Numbered from the stretch's first letter, positions 9,847 through 20,598 are shown. The stretch is 64,000 nucleotides of DNA from Chitinispirillaceae bacterium (GCA_016930275.1 JAFGHA010000238.1:1-64000); one strand, 5' to 3'. The notes: generated by a model from the sequence alone, not told the origin. Made by a program: numbers and translations.

Positions 9847-10620
9847 ATGAAACCTAAAAAACATCTGGGTCAGCATTTCCTCACCGCTCCAGCATATGCC
9901 CGGAGGATTGCCGAATCGGTACCTGCGGAGGCCAGTGATAACGTTCTGGAAATAGGGCCGGGGCAGGGTGCATTGAGTATATTTTTATATGAACGTTTTC
10001 CGTCTTTTCACCTTGTGGAGATTGATTCGGCGGCAATTGAAGCCGTTCAAAAAAAACTCTGCATCGGCGGTTATACGCTTCATCATGCGGACATTCTGAA
10101 ATTTGATTTCGCACGGGCGGGTTTTCCGTTGCATGTCGTCGGGAATCTGCCGTATGTGATAGGTGCTCATATCATCAGGAAAACACTCTGCTACGGCAAC
10201 CGTATTCTCTCGTGCACGTTTATGGTACAGCGTGAAGTGGCTGAACGCATCGTTGCCGGTCCGCACACGAAACGTAACGGTTTTCTGTCGGTATTCTGCT
10301 CGTTTTTCGGAACCCCGCGTCTGCTGTTTCATGTGCCGCCCGGTGCTTTTTTCCCTCGTCCGAATGTCGATTCATCGGTATTCCGGATCGTCATCGAAAA
10401 AGAAATTGAAAGTAAACTGCCTCGTGAACGGTGGGAACCGTTTTTTGAACTGGTAAGCAGAGGTTTCCGGCAGCGCCGGAAAAAACTGGTGAATGCACTT
10501 GCCGCCGACGGAGCGGAAAAGGAGACTGTTCGAGTGGCGCTCTCGTCGATACATGCGGAAGATGTCCGTGCCGAAGATCTGGATGCCGCTGCCTGGCTGG
10601 AGCTGTACCGGCGTCTATGA
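9847..10620 (+). CDS. rsmA: 16S rRNA (adenine1518-N6/adenine1519-N6)-dimethyltransferase
   Basis: MKPKKHLGQHFL, NVLEIGPGQGALS, VVGNLPYVIGAHIIRK, VPPGAFFPRPNVDSSV. Confidence 0.95.
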   Translation: MKPKKHLGQHFLTAPAYARRIAESVPAEASDNVLEIGPGQGALSIFLYERFPSFHLVEIDSAAIEAVQKKLCIGGYTLHHADILKFDFARAGFPLHVVGNLPYVIGAHIIRKTLCYGNRILSCTFMVQREVAERIVAGPHTKRNGFLSVFCSFFGTPRLLFHVPPGAFFPRPNVDSSVFRIVIEKEIESKLPRERWEPFFELVSRGFRQRRKKLVNALAADGAEKETVRVALSSIHAEDVRAEDLDAAAWLELYRRL

Positions 10621-12731
10621 TTCCGCTTCGTCCGATACTGTTTCTTTACTCAATGATACAGAATGTCTCACTTCTGTTGCGGGGTAAACCTGCATGCTCT
10701 CCTTCAGGTGAAATTTCCGGAAGCAGGGCTGCTGCCGCTTGTCTTCCGGCGGTAGTCATTATGCTGGCGGCGATTACGGGATATGCACAGACGAATTTGT
10801 GGCCCGGAGATTTGAATGTTCCCGAGGCCGAGGAGAATGCTGAGACAGGAGACAATGCGGGTTCATCAGTTTCGCTTTTGAGTACCACTTCGATGTACCA
10901 GACTTTCAAAACACGCAATCGTCTTGACTGGCAGCGCCGGTTCAAAGAGGGAACCCTGACGCAGATTGCCGATTACGGTCTCGAACAGGTAAGTTCCCGC
11001 AGCAGTATTCAGTATACTGACTTTACGGGAATGCTGATTTATAGTGATGTGCTGACAAGTGGACTGGACGCAGGGATAGACTGGTCTCCAGTACTGTCCT
11101 ACCGAAAATTTCCTTCGGGGGGAATACTGGAATCGAATGCGGATATCGGTCCGGTGGTGAAGCACACCCTTTTTTCGGTACCCTATACGGTTCGTGGCGG
11201 TTTATACGGGTACGGGTGGAGTGATACCGTTCAATCGCTTCGTGCGGTATCGCAGGGAGTTCTTCACGGGAATCCCGGAGTATATGGATCCGTTTCAGTA
11301 GGCAATCCCCGTTCGACAATAAATGATATTCCATTATACGTCGGAATAAACGCTGACGGCCGTTCGCTCGATGGCAGTAATCTGGGGCTTATGACCGCAT
11401 CGGCACGCCACTGCCGGGTTCTGCCGCATTTGGGCGATTCACTGTTTTTTCACATGGGTGATTCACTGACGAATGGTAAGGAACTTTACCTGGGTGAATA
11501 TGAGGGGAAATCGTTTTACAGCAATACATCATGGCGAATCAACCACTCGTTTTCCGGTGCGGCCGGTGTGAAGATGGTACAGCGGTTCGGTATCGCTCCA
11601 CGGTTGTATTACCGTTACTATTTGAATTCCATTGCTTACCCCGAAAACGCTGCATCGCTTGATGATCAGATGAGAACGGGCAATCAATTCGGGGTTATGG
11701 CGACAACCGATTCTCTTCGCAGACTGTCGTATAGTGGCGGTATTGTGTTCGGACGTGAGTTTGAAAACTGGTTATTCAGACGCGATTTCTCGACAGGCAC
11801 CGCTCTTTCAGCCGCCGACAGCATGGCAATGATAATCAATCAGAGTGATCACCACTCAACTCTGGTGCGAACGGGAAACAGGGTGAAAATAGCGCTTCCC
11901 TGGGGAATGAGTGCCACCTATCATCTTAATGCATCAAAGGATTCCAAGCAATACGATAAAACACTCGACGGAAAATTCAACCGCAACGAATTCGACCGCG
12001 TTCAGATAAATAACGCACTGTCATTGCGATATGAACGGGATACGCTTAATTTTTTTGAGCTGTATGGACAGTACGGAAAAATATATCACTATTATTTCAG
12101 CGAAAAACAGAGCGCCGAGAGCAAAATGATAAATGAGTATCGCCTCGGGATTGACATGGGGCTTTCCGCCGGACCGTTTACAATAAGAGAAAATATCTAT
12201 AGTGACGCCGAAGTTTCGGAAATGCGCTATGCGGTCAATCTGCCGCCCTACGCCCGGGACGTAAATTCCACGTTGTCCGGAAAGATGATACTCATGGAAA
12301 ACCGTCTGCAGATAACCGGGAAATGGGTTGAAATGTATCATGACGACGGTTACTGGTACGGGAGAGATTACTGGACCGATACCCCGAGTGTTGACCATGA
12401 ATTTTACGCAATTGAACAGAAGAATACTCAATACTGGCTTGACTTCGCATTGGAATCACTATGGGAGCGGGGAAAATTGACGGTAGGCACCCTGCTGCAT
12501 GATGTATTTCAGCGTCATTGGAAACGGGACCAGAATACGGGTGAAGCGGAATATGTCGTAAGTGAGCTTGATATGGGATACAATATTGAACCCTATTGTA
12601 CCTTTAAATGGCAGTCGTCGCGGTTTCTGCTTTCAACGCGACTCAGAAGGATTATCAGAACCCGCGATGAATACCGCTTCAGTCTCGACAAAAACTGGGA
12701 TTTCCTGCTTTCACTCCAGATGGTATTTTAG
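10617..12731 (+). CDS. Large hypothetical outer-membrane beta-barrel protein
   Basis: ATGA overlap with rsmA; long beta-rich sequence with many aromatic residues, C-terminal RFSLDKNWDFLLSLQMVF. Confidence 0.55.
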   Translation: MIPLRPILFLYSMIQNVSLLLRGKPACSPSGEISGSRAAAACLPAVVIMLAAITGYAQTNLWPGDLNVPEAEENAETGDNAGSSVSLLSTTSMYQTFKTRNRLDWQRRFKEGTLTQIADYGLEQVSSRSSIQYTDFTGMLIYSDVLTSGLDAGIDWSPVLSYRKFPSGGILESNADIGPVVKHTLFSVPYTVRGGLYGYGWSDTVQSLRAVSQGVLHGNPGVYGSVSVGNPRSTINDIPLYVGINADGRSLDGSNLGLMTASARHCRVLPHLGDSLFFHMGDSLTNGKELYLGEYEGKSFYSNTSWRINHSFSGAAGVKMVQRFGIAPRLYYRYYLNSIAYPENAASLDDQMRTGNQFGVMATTDSLRRLSYSGGIVFGREFENWLFRRDFSTGTALSAADSMAMIINQSDHHSTLVRTGNRVKIALPWGMSATYHLNASKDSKQYDKTLDGKFNRNEFDRVQINNALSLRYERDTLNFFELYGQYGKIYHYYFSEKQSAESKMINEYRLGIDMGLSAGPFTIRENIYSDAEVSEMRYAVNLPPYARDVNSTLSGKMILMENRLQITGKWVEMYHDDGYWYGRDYWTDTPSVDHEFYAIEQKNTQYWLDFALESLWERGKLTVGTLLHDVFQRHWKRDQNTGEAEYVVSELDMGYNIEPYCTFKWQSSRFLLSTRLRRIIRTRDEYRFSLDKNWDFLLSLQMVF

Positions 12732-12754
12732 GCATGTTCAGCGGTGGAGGAAAA

Positions 12755-13249
12755 ATGCGACGGCTGGTATATTTAATTGTGGTTTGTTCAGGGCTTGTCG
12801 GGTGCGGTCTGTTCACTCCGAGAAATGATTTTGAAGATCCCGCAGTTGAGGGAACCGGAACTAACGATTATTTCAATTTTGCGGCACTGATTGCGAGTTC
12901 GGGTGAAAAATTTTCCAAACTCGACTGGTATGAGCTGTTCGACGATCAGTTCAGATATGTCAATGCTCATCTGGCCGATGTCGATTATGATAAAAATGAA
13001 TTCATCAACCATCTGCAGCAGCAGCAGAAACTTTTTTCTGACGCTGCAGTGACATGGAGCAATACGGGCGATTTCCTTCGTACACAGGATACCATTACCC
13101 TGAGTGATGTAAGTTATACCATACAGAGCGGGAGCACCACGTTTTCCGGTATCAGCAGGTTCATCATTGTCCGGTCGGACAATATCTGGCATATAGCCTT
13201 CTGGGTAGATGAGCCGGAAACGGACCCGTTTTTCTCGAGGACGGAGTAA
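12755..13249 (+). CDS. Lipoprotein, hypothetical
   Basis: GGAGG-AAAA-ATG ribosome-binding context; MRRLVYLIVVCSGLVGC lipobox. Confidence 0.65.
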   Translation: MRRLVYLIVVCSGLVGCGLFTPRNDFEDPAVEGTGTNDYFNFAALIASSGEKFSKLDWYELFDDQFRYVNAHLADVDYDKNEFINHLQQQQKLFSDAAVTWSNTGDFLRTQDTITLSDVSYTIQSGSTTFSGISRFIIVRSDNIWHIAFWVDEPETDPFFSRTE

Positions 13250-13252
13250 GCC

Positions 13253-13876
13253 GTGAACCTGCGAGTGTTTTCTGCCGTTGCTCTCTGTGTCTTTGGTCTA
13301 ACATGCCGTAATCCGTTTTTTCCCCCCACGGGTATTCCGGTCAATCTCGATGTCGAACTACCACGCTCCACGCCACAGGGCATAATCAATCAGCTTATCG
13401 ACGCTTATGAAAACCGGCAAATCGACTTGTATGAAGATCTTTTCCCCTCTGACGGCTCATTCAAGTTTTTCGTTGCCCCTCTGTTTGCTGATGCATATAA
13501 AAACCGACCAGGTGCGCTCAGTGAACCGGGGGACAGCCTGCTGCAGTTCGTTTCCCAATCGGAGTTATACTATTACTGGACACAGGAAACGGAAATCGAA
13601 AGCAGCACCCGTCTGTTTGTACAGGCAGCGAGTATTGAATTCATTAAAAAACCCTATATCGAAAGCATCAGGAAATTTGTTACGGAAGGGGACAGCGCTG
13701 CGGAATTGCGTGTCGGCGGGGGGGAACTTACTATCGGTCAGTATCAGGATGTCAGTACAGTTATTTTGTACACCGTATATATCACCAATCAGATATTTCT
13801 TCTGGGTAAAGATGATAAAGGACTCTGGGTAATCCGCAAGTGGTATGATTTCAGTACTGAAACTGCAATACAGTAG
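13253..13876 (+). CDS. Lipoprotein, hypothetical
   Basis: GTG start 3 nt after preceding stop; MNLRVFSAVALCVFGLTC lipobox. Confidence 0.6.
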   Translation: MNLRVFSAVALCVFGLTCRNPFFPPTGIPVNLDVELPRSTPQGIINQLIDAYENRQIDLYEDLFPSDGSFKFFVAPLFADAYKNRPGALSEPGDSLLQFVSQSELYYYWTQETEIESSTRLFVQAASIEFIKKPYIESIRKFVTEGDSAAELRVGGGELTIGQYQDVSTVILYTVYITNQIFLLGKDDKGLWVIRKWYDFSTETAIQ

Positions 13877-13934
13877 CAATTCATTATGGGACGGAACATC
13901 GAACATCGCAAGGCAAGGCGTCTGCCGAGAATGC

Positions 13935-15488
13935 CTACCTCCCCGGTTTGAACAGACTGACGAATCTGCAGAAATCATCGATCCATACCTTGAGGAAATT
14001 CGGACAGACCGGCTTGATGCTCTGCAGAAGGTGAAAGTCCTCCTTTTCAAAGGTTCCGAGTACCAGCGAACCCATCAGATAGACAACCCCACCCGCGACG
14101 ATCGACAGAATGAAGCCGGGGAGTTCCCCGTTCTGCAGAATGATGATTTCCATCACGATTCCCATAATTATCGTTGCAAAGGCGATCTTGCAGAGAGAGA
14201 CGATCGGATACCGCAGATGCATCGTTCTGCAGGTGTATAGAAGGCCGCCGGTGGAACCGAGTACGGTGGTGATACCGTAACAGATGGCCGCTCCGGTAGC
14301 CCCGTACCGTTTGATCAGCAGGATATCAAGCGTGATATTGATAACGGCAAGGAGTGCCCCGTATCTGTAAATGAATGACTGTTTGTCAAATCCGTACAGT
14401 ACCGCCGATGCGGGGTTCGAGAGTGACGCCACGATTGAGGAGATGAAGATGATCTGAAGTGATCGCTGCGCGGCGATGAACTGGTGGCCGTAGAGGAAGT
14501 GAATAAGTTGATAGGCGAGTATCATCCCGGCAACACCCACAGGAAAGGTGAAAAAGGCGAGATACCGGGTCGAGAGAAAAAACAGCCGCCGCATTTTTTT
14601 CCGGTTTCCCGATCCGTAGAATGAGGACATCGCTGGAAAGAGTACCCGCCAGAGTGTCGTCGGGAGAAACGAAATGAACCGCTGTGCAATGTTGAAACCA
14701 AGATTGTAAAAACCGACCTCTTCCGATTTACACAAGCGTCCCAGAAAAAAGTTCTCACTTTTATCCCAGATGATTTTATCGCACAGATGAATCGCAATCT
14801 GGCTTTTATTGTACTGCTGAATACGATGGCGCATATCTCCATCGAGTTTTTTCGATTCACCGGGTTTGAAAAAACCTTCACGACGTAATACGAAAAAATA
14901 GAACAGCATATTTACAAGAGAAAAAATGAGCATGACATAGAGAAGACCGGTGACCCCCTGCCCCGTCAGTAGTACAATGATTTTTGCGGTGAACGAGCAG
15001 GGGGTGATGATGAGATTCGACCAGGTGAAATATTCGAATTTCTGTATTCCTTCCACCGCAGCCGAAAAGACGGCGGTGATGATCCCGGGAAGCAGACCGA
15101 GCGCCGCGATGAAAATGAAGAACGACTCTTTGGGAGAAAAAAAGTAGTCGGCAACAGGCATTTTAAAGAAGATGAGCACTACCGTGGCGAAAACGGTAAC
15201 GGCGACTTCAATCCTGAGAACGAATGAAATAACCGGAGTATACCCGGTACCTTCATTTTTTCCCTGATATTCGGCGATGAATTTGGTTACGGCATGTATG
15301 AGTCCCATTCCGATTATCCCGGTGATGGTACCGGAGATCCAGAGAACCAGCGAGAATATGCCGTAATTGGTGGGACCGAGCTGGCGGGCGATCCAGATGG
15401 AAATCACCCACGATGTGGCCATTGTAAAAAGCGAATTGAAGAGTGAGAAAAGAGAATTGCGGATGAGTCGGGAACCGGTGGTATCCAT
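13935..15488 (-). CDS. Oligosaccharide flippase (Wzx/MATE-like) family membrane protein
   Basis: SLFNSLFTMATSWVISIWIARQLGPTNYGIFSLVLWISG start typical of the family, many TM segments, next to glycosyltransferases. Confidence 0.85.
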   Translation of the reverse strand: MDTTGSRLIRNSLFSLFNSLFTMATSWVISIWIARQLGPTNYGIFSLVLWISGTITGIIGMGLIHAVTKFIAEYQGKNEGTGYTPVISFVLRIEVAVTVFATVVLIFFKMPVADYFFSPKESFFIFIAALGLLPGIITAVFSAAVEGIQKFEYFTWSNLIITPCSFTAKIIVLLTGQGVTGLLYVMLIFSLVNMLFYFFVLRREGFFKPGESKKLDGDMRHRIQQYNKSQIAIHLCDKIIWDKSENFFLGRLCKSEEVGFYNLGFNIAQRFISFLPTTLWRVLFPAMSSFYGSGNRKKMRRLFFLSTRYLAFFTFPVGVAGMILAYQLIHFLYGHQFIAAQRSLQIIFISSIVASLSNPASAVLYGFDKQSFIYRYGALLAVINITLDILLIKRYGATGAAICYGITTVLGSTGGLLYTCRTMHLRYPIVSLCKIAFATIIMGIVMEIIILQNGELPGFILSIVAGGVVYLMGSLVLGTFEKEDFHLLQSIKPVCPNFLKVWIDDFCRFVSLFKPGR

Positions 15489-15494
15489 CAGATG

Positions 15495-16706
15495 CTATCG
15501 TTCCAGTAGTTCACGGTAAAACTGTTCCATTCTGGCGCCGGCAATTTCCGGTGTCAGATGTTGTTCGACATAACTGCGTGCTGCAGGACCAAGCCGGTCG
15601 CAACTCTCTGGTCGCTCGACAAGTCTGATCATTACCGCTTCAATCGCCGCTGATGAATCCGTATCGACAAGTATTCCATTTCTGTCATGTGTGATGATTT
15701 CCGGGAATCCGCCGCACCGGGAGGCGACTACAATGCATCCGCACGCCATCGCTTCCAGACAGGTATATGGAAAATTTTCCCATAATGACGGGAAAAAAGC
15801 AACCGCACTGTTTCTTAGATGTTCAGCAACTTCAGTGAGCGATGCTCCTTCAATCCATCGAACCGCACTGCCGGTGTCAATTCGACCGATCATCGAACGG
15901 ATACTGTCTCCATAGTCAGTACCATCCGGATTGCTCCCGTACGCTCTCCCGATGAGAGTCAATGGAGGTGGCGTGCGTCCTGAGCGTGCGCAGCAGGCGG
16001 TGTAGGCACTGATCAGGTGATGCACTCCTTTGCGGCGTTCTATCCTTCCGGTATAAATCCATTCCTTTCCTGATGACCGGTTATATGCTGCAACCGGTAA
16101 CGGGTTACGGATCACTTCCGGTGCGTGCAGATGCCATCGATGTCTGATTTCCTTTGCTATGGCAAACGAGGGGGCGGTTCGTCCTTCGGCTTTTGCCGCG
16201 GCGATTCTTTCGATAAGCGGCAGGGCGATACGGTCTCCCCATGGTTCTTTTATCCGGTCAAGTTCACGGATCATTTCCCAGGGCGTATGCATGCGTACAA
16301 TCCGTCGACGGGCCATCCGGCAGGAAATAAAAAGACCTTCCGCTCCGCATTCCGGTGCTTCGACAATGTCGAAGCGCGGGGTGGTTTTAAGAATCATTTT
16401 CAGAGCGGCGGCTACGGCAAGCGACCACGAAAGGCGATTGAGGGTATGAGGAAACTGACGGGTGCACCATTGTCGTAACGGATAGGCGGCGCGGAATCGT
16501 GGCAGGGGATAGGGGCGTGGAGGTATCCTGACGATGGTGACGCCGTGTTGGAAGATTACTGATTCGCTGCTGTCAATGCTTCGGGAGAATATCGTAACCC
16601 GGTGGCCCTTTCCCCCGAGATATTCGGCGCAATGTTTCGTGTAGGTTCCGATACCCCCGAAACCGGTTTCCGGCGGATATTCGCCGGATATGAAGCCGAT
16701 ACGCAT
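15495..16706 (-). CDS. Family 4 glycosyltransferase
   Basis: MRIGFISGEYPPETGFGGIGTYTKHCAEYL; WIYTGRIERRKGVHHLI; FFPSLWENFPYTCLEAMACG. Internal start chosen. Confidence 0.9.
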   Translation of the reverse strand: MRIGFISGEYPPETGFGGIGTYTKHCAEYLGGKGHRVTIFSRSIDSSESVIFQHGVTIVRIPPRPYPLPRFRAAYPLRQWCTRQFPHTLNRLSWSLAVAAALKMILKTTPRFDIVEAPECGAEGLFISCRMARRRIVRMHTPWEMIRELDRIKEPWGDRIALPLIERIAAAKAEGRTAPSFAIAKEIRHRWHLHAPEVIRNPLPVAAYNRSSGKEWIYTGRIERRKGVHHLISAYTACCARSGRTPPPLTLIGRAYGSNPDGTDYGDSIRSMIGRIDTGSAVRWIEGASLTEVAEHLRNSAVAFFPSLWENFPYTCLEAMACGCIVVASRCGGFPEIITHDRNGILVDTDSSAAIEAVMIRLVERPESCDRLGPAARSYVEQHLTPEIAGARMEQFYRELLER

Positions 16707-16707
16707 T

Positions 16708-17925
16708 TTAGGTTCTCCTGTTTCCGTCATGCAGTACCAACTGGTAAAAATCGATAGTGGCATCGATGACTGCTTCAGGATCGAAGAGTTGCCGGACGGT
16801 CCGGGCACCTGCTTCGCCCAGACAGAGCGCATACTCACGATCGGAGTAGAGAGTGCGTATATGAGCGAGAAGACGGGAATGGTCGCCAGGCGAAAAAAGC
16901 AGACCACTGGTATTGTGGGTCACGATTTCGCTGATGCCGCTACCTTCCGTGGCAACCACCGGAAGACCGGCGGCCATTGCTTCGATCAGGACATACGGAC
17001 AGTTTTCGTAGAGCGAGGGGAAAAACAGCACCGAGGAGTTCGCGTACAGTGCCTGAAGCTTAACGGAAGGAAGCGGGCCGGGAAACCAGACTCGTTTTCT
17101 CTCGCCGGGTGCCAGCAGCCGTTCAATAGCATGCCGGTAATTGAAGGCATTGTTTATTTCAGTTTCTCCGGCGATGGTTACGGTAACTTCCGCACCGATT
17201 GCCAGCATTCTGCTGATTGATTGAACGAGAACTTCGGCACCTTTCCTGTGTTCCAGGCGGCCGGAAAAGAGAATATCGAAACGGTCGGCGGGGTGCGATT
17301 GCCGATGAAGGTGCTCCTGATTGGTGAAGTCAAATGGATTGCGGATTACCGGTACTGATGATTCCGGGAGATGATACGTGGCGCAGACATGGTTTTTAAG
17401 TGCATGACTGGGGGATTTGTACCCCGCGGCCCGGGTGATGCCTTCACGCTCAAGAAGGTATAATCGGCGACGTGGTTCGGACGGATGCATATTGTTAAGG
17501 CTGTCAACCAGTGACGATGGTGTGTGAAAGGTGATGGCACAGGGTGGCATGTCATCATCGCTACTGTAACAGGCGGCCATTCCGCCGTATTCCGGAATAT
17601 CTGCAATGTCAACTTGTTTTTTTCGGTACAGTTCACGAATAATCCCGTTAACCGAGCGGGCGTGACCCTTTTCCCAGGTAATCGGATCCCGATGAAATCG
17701 TTGGAGAAGTCGTGCTACCGGATTGGCGCTTCCGGTAAACCCGTAGCGGTGAAAACTGACTGAGGGAGAATAGTGCTCCGGCGTAATCAAGGAACGGGTG
17801 AGGACATGGACTGTGTGGCCGCGCTCTGCAAGAAGACCGGCAAGGGTATAGGTATAGGTCGCGATACCACCATGGTCATTTCCGGTGGGAGACGGATGTT
17901 CAGAATTTACTATTGCAATTTTCAT
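16708..17925 (-). CDS. Family 4 glycosyltransferase
   Basis: MKIAIVNSEHPSPTGNDHGGIATYTYTLA; DILFSGRLEHRKGAEVLV; FFPSLYENCPYVLIEAMAAGLPVVA. Confidence 0.92.
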   Translation of the reverse strand: MKIAIVNSEHPSPTGNDHGGIATYTYTLAGLLAERGHTVHVLTRSLITPEHYSPSVSFHRYGFTGSANPVARLLQRFHRDPITWEKGHARSVNGIIRELYRKKQVDIADIPEYGGMAACYSSDDDMPPCAITFHTPSSLVDSLNNMHPSEPRRRLYLLEREGITRAAGYKSPSHALKNHVCATYHLPESSVPVIRNPFDFTNQEHLHRQSHPADRFDILFSGRLEHRKGAEVLVQSISRMLAIGAEVTVTIAGETEINNAFNYRHAIERLLAPGERKRVWFPGPLPSVKLQALYANSSVLFFPSLYENCPYVLIEAMAAGLPVVATEGSGISEIVTHNTSGLLFSPGDHSRLLAHIRTLYSDREYALCLGEAGARTVRQLFDPEAVIDATIDFYQLVLHDGNRRT

Positions 17926-18012
17926 AGCCGCAGTATCTGTAATCGAATGCCGTTGCGGCTAAGTATACCATATTGGAGTCGGGCAGACCATGGTTTTAAC
18001 GGAACCTGCCCA

Positions 18013-18043
18013 TAAAAAAGGCCCTCCAGGAAACGGAAGGCCT
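18013..18043 (-). terminator. Rho-independent terminator downstream of 18076..20583
   Basis: On minus strand GGCCTTCC-gtttcct-GGAGGGCC followed by TTTTTT (one G-T wobble). Confidence 0.65.
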
Positions 18044-18075
18044 GCAGAAATACTTTTGTTAAGAAGGGGAGAAAA

Positions 18076-20583
18076 TTATTCTTCCCAGCTTCCTTCATCA
18101 GGAAGATCATCGAGCATCATATCATCATCGAGGAGAGGAGACGGTTCATCCGGAGCGACCGAATTGCTTTCTTTGTCTTTCTTTTGTTGCTTCTTCTCTT
18201 CCTTCTTCTCTTCCTTTTGTGATTCCTTCTTCGCAGCCTTGGCCTCTTCCTCCTGCAGCTGTCGCTGGAGTTCTTCCATCTGCTTGTCGATTTGACCCTG
18301 TTTCGACTTCATTTCCTGAACTTCTTTCTGGAGTTGCACCTGACCGCCGAGTTTCTGTGATTTCGCAAGCGCATAATCAATATCTTCCTTGATCGATTCG
18401 TAGTTGCGTGAGAAGAACGTGCCACGTTCGAAATTGTCGACATACTTCAGGAAATCATCGATTTTGGATTTGATATCCTTCTGATGGGTATGCAGGCTGT
18501 CAATCTGTTTGAGAACGAAACCGGACTGACGTGAGGTACCGAGGTCGTAGGCTTTGCGGGCGACGTCGGTATACCTTGAACGCAACGCATTGCTCTCGTC
18601 CTGTCGCGACATGAGTTCCTGCTGGGCGGGAGCCTGATAGCCCTCGAGATCTTTCGATGCGCCGGCGAGCAGGGTGGCTGCGGCATTGTAGTTTTTCTCC
18701 ATCATGAAGGCATATGATTGGAGCAGTGCACCCTCCGCTTTCATGACCACGTTGTCCGAAGTTGACTGAATTTCAGCACCGGCGTTTTTGCAATCGTTCC
18801 ACTGTCGTGCCTTGAGAGCTGTCCAGCCGAGTCCAAGCAGTGCATCGACGTAGAAATAGCTCGATTTCGGAACCATGCGAAACGCGGTGACCGCTTTCGC
18901 GAGTGGTCCTTCCTGCTCGGTAAGTTCCTCGTAGAAAATATACCCGATAAAAACATACGATCGGTTGACGATTTCTTTCTGCGCGTCGGCGGTTACCTGC
19001 GCCTGAATGCTGTTTTCAAGATTGGAAATTGCCCCTTCGAAATTGTCGGTTGCTGCGTTGCAGATTGCAGAACTGTGCTGAGCAAAGACGAAATCCGGAT
19101 GTGTTTCGGGTATTAGATCGAAAAGCTGAATCGCTTTCGAGTAACTTCCCTTCTTCATTTCAGTTTCACCCATGTAGTAATAGCCATGATACTTGATCGA
19201 GTCCGGAACACCAAGACGGTTCAGCTCGTTGAACTGCGCCTCGACATTGGAGAAATTTCCGTCGCGGTAATACACCCGCATCAGACCGAGGTCGGCGAAG
19301 GGAACGGCCGCACTCCGAGGGAACATTTCTTTCATCTTTTTAAATGCCTCTTCGGCGGTCAGACGCATATCCATCTGTTCCTGACAGCTTCCGAGGAAGA
19401 AACCGACCCAGTCATTTTTAAAGAAATCGGGGTATTCCACGAATAGTTGACTGAAGATGAAAAACGCATCCCAATAGTTTTCCTGGGCATACAGATTACA
19501 CGCTTTGATGTACAGATCGTTGGGTTGCAGGTTCGCGAGTTTTGCCATTTTCCGCGCGTAAATTTCCTCGCGGTGTTTGCCGATATCCGCTTTGACATAC
19601 AGGCTCATCCACGATGCGGGAGACTTGTCTTCAACTTCATTTATACTGATGTACTGCATCATGAAGGTAAGATCACGTCCGTTATTGATCATCGGAATGT
19701 TCACACCGCCACCGATACCCATGTAGGAAAACGAACCGTCGGCAATACCGAAGAGACCGTATACCTTGATAATACGGAGAATCCATCCGCCCACTTTACC
19801 GTCAAGGTTCCACTCGAGTTTGGTTGCCTGATCGATAAAATCGCCGCTGCTCACGCCGATATCCCTGAAACTGAAATCGAAGTTCGATTCGATCTGACGT
19901 TCCCAGTAACTTGAATTGAGGGATGCCCGAAGAACACGTGGAATGGTGTTGACGATTTTATTGCCGGCTTCATCTTTGTCCAGAATACTCAGGAAAAATG
20001 CGTTGTGCAGACTTATACCTAGGTTATGGGTACCGACAGCAGGGTGCTGGAGAACCCGGTAGTTGAGTCCGATATCCGGACTGATACCGACGGCGGTATA
20101 ATCATAGAATTGTTTCATGATGAGACCGATATTCGCACCGATGGTCAGGCCGGACCAGATATTGTATGACCACGTACCCATAAAATAATCGGTATTGTCG
20201 GAAATCATCACCCCTGTGGAATCATACCGCTGGGTGAGCTGGTTGAACTGCGTTTCCTCATACGATTCATTGAGCCCCTGTCGCAGCCATGAAACGCCGA
20301 CTGACTGATAGAGACCGATAGGGTAGACTACACCCAGATCGTAGGTGAGGAATTCACCCAGAATGGAGGTACCGGTGCCTCTGATCGTCAGGTAGTTCTC
20401 TTCGTTGATATTGGCAGGATTATTGAGTGGAGAATATTGGGAAAACAATGTACGCCACCGTTGGGTAAGCAGATACTCTTCAGGTAGACCGGCAGCTGAA
20501 GCGGCGTGCATCTGACCGTAAACTGAAATAAATATAAGAGGAATAAACGCTCTCTGAAAGAGGATCGTGAACAATTTTGACAT
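18076..20583 (-). CDS. PorV/UPF0164-like barrel fused to TPR region and charged coiled-coil tail
   Basis: Signal peptide; N-terminal third beta-rich (LSQYSPLNNPANINEENYL...); middle TPR repeats; C-terminus EEAKAAKKESQKEEKKEEKKQQKKDKESN then acidic DDDMMLDDLPDEGSWEE. Confidence 0.65.
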   Translation of the reverse strand: MSKLFTILFQRAFIPLIFISVYGQMHAASAAGLPEEYLLTQRWRTLFSQYSPLNNPANINEENYLTIRGTGTSILGEFLTYDLGVVYPIGLYQSVGVSWLRQGLNESYEETQFNQLTQRYDSTGVMISDNTDYFMGTWSYNIWSGLTIGANIGLIMKQFYDYTAVGISPDIGLNYRVLQHPAVGTHNLGISLHNAFFLSILDKDEAGNKIVNTIPRVLRASLNSSYWERQIESNFDFSFRDIGVSSGDFIDQATKLEWNLDGKVGGWILRIIKVYGLFGIADGSFSYMGIGGGVNIPMINNGRDLTFMMQYISINEVEDKSPASWMSLYVKADIGKHREEIYARKMAKLANLQPNDLYIKACNLYAQENYWDAFFIFSQLFVEYPDFFKNDWVGFFLGSCQEQMDMRLTAEEAFKKMKEMFPRSAAVPFADLGLMRVYYRDGNFSNVEAQFNELNRLGVPDSIKYHGYYYMGETEMKKGSYSKAIQLFDLIPETHPDFVFAQHSSAICNAATDNFEGAISNLENSIQAQVTADAQKEIVNRSYVFIGYIFYEELTEQEGPLAKAVTAFRMVPKSSYFYVDALLGLGWTALKARQWNDCKNAGAEIQSTSDNVVMKAEGALLQSYAFMMEKNYNAAATLLAGASKDLEGYQAPAQQELMSRQDESNALRSRYTDVARKAYDLGTSRQSGFVLKQIDSLHTHQKDIKSKIDDFLKYVDNFERGTFFSRNYESIKEDIDYALAKSQKLGGQVQLQKEVQEMKSKQGQIDKQMEELQRQLQEEEAKAAKKESQKEEKKEEKKQQKKDKESNSVAPDEPSPLLDDDMMLDDLPDEGSWEE

Positions 20584-20598
20584 GTTTTTTCCCTTGAA

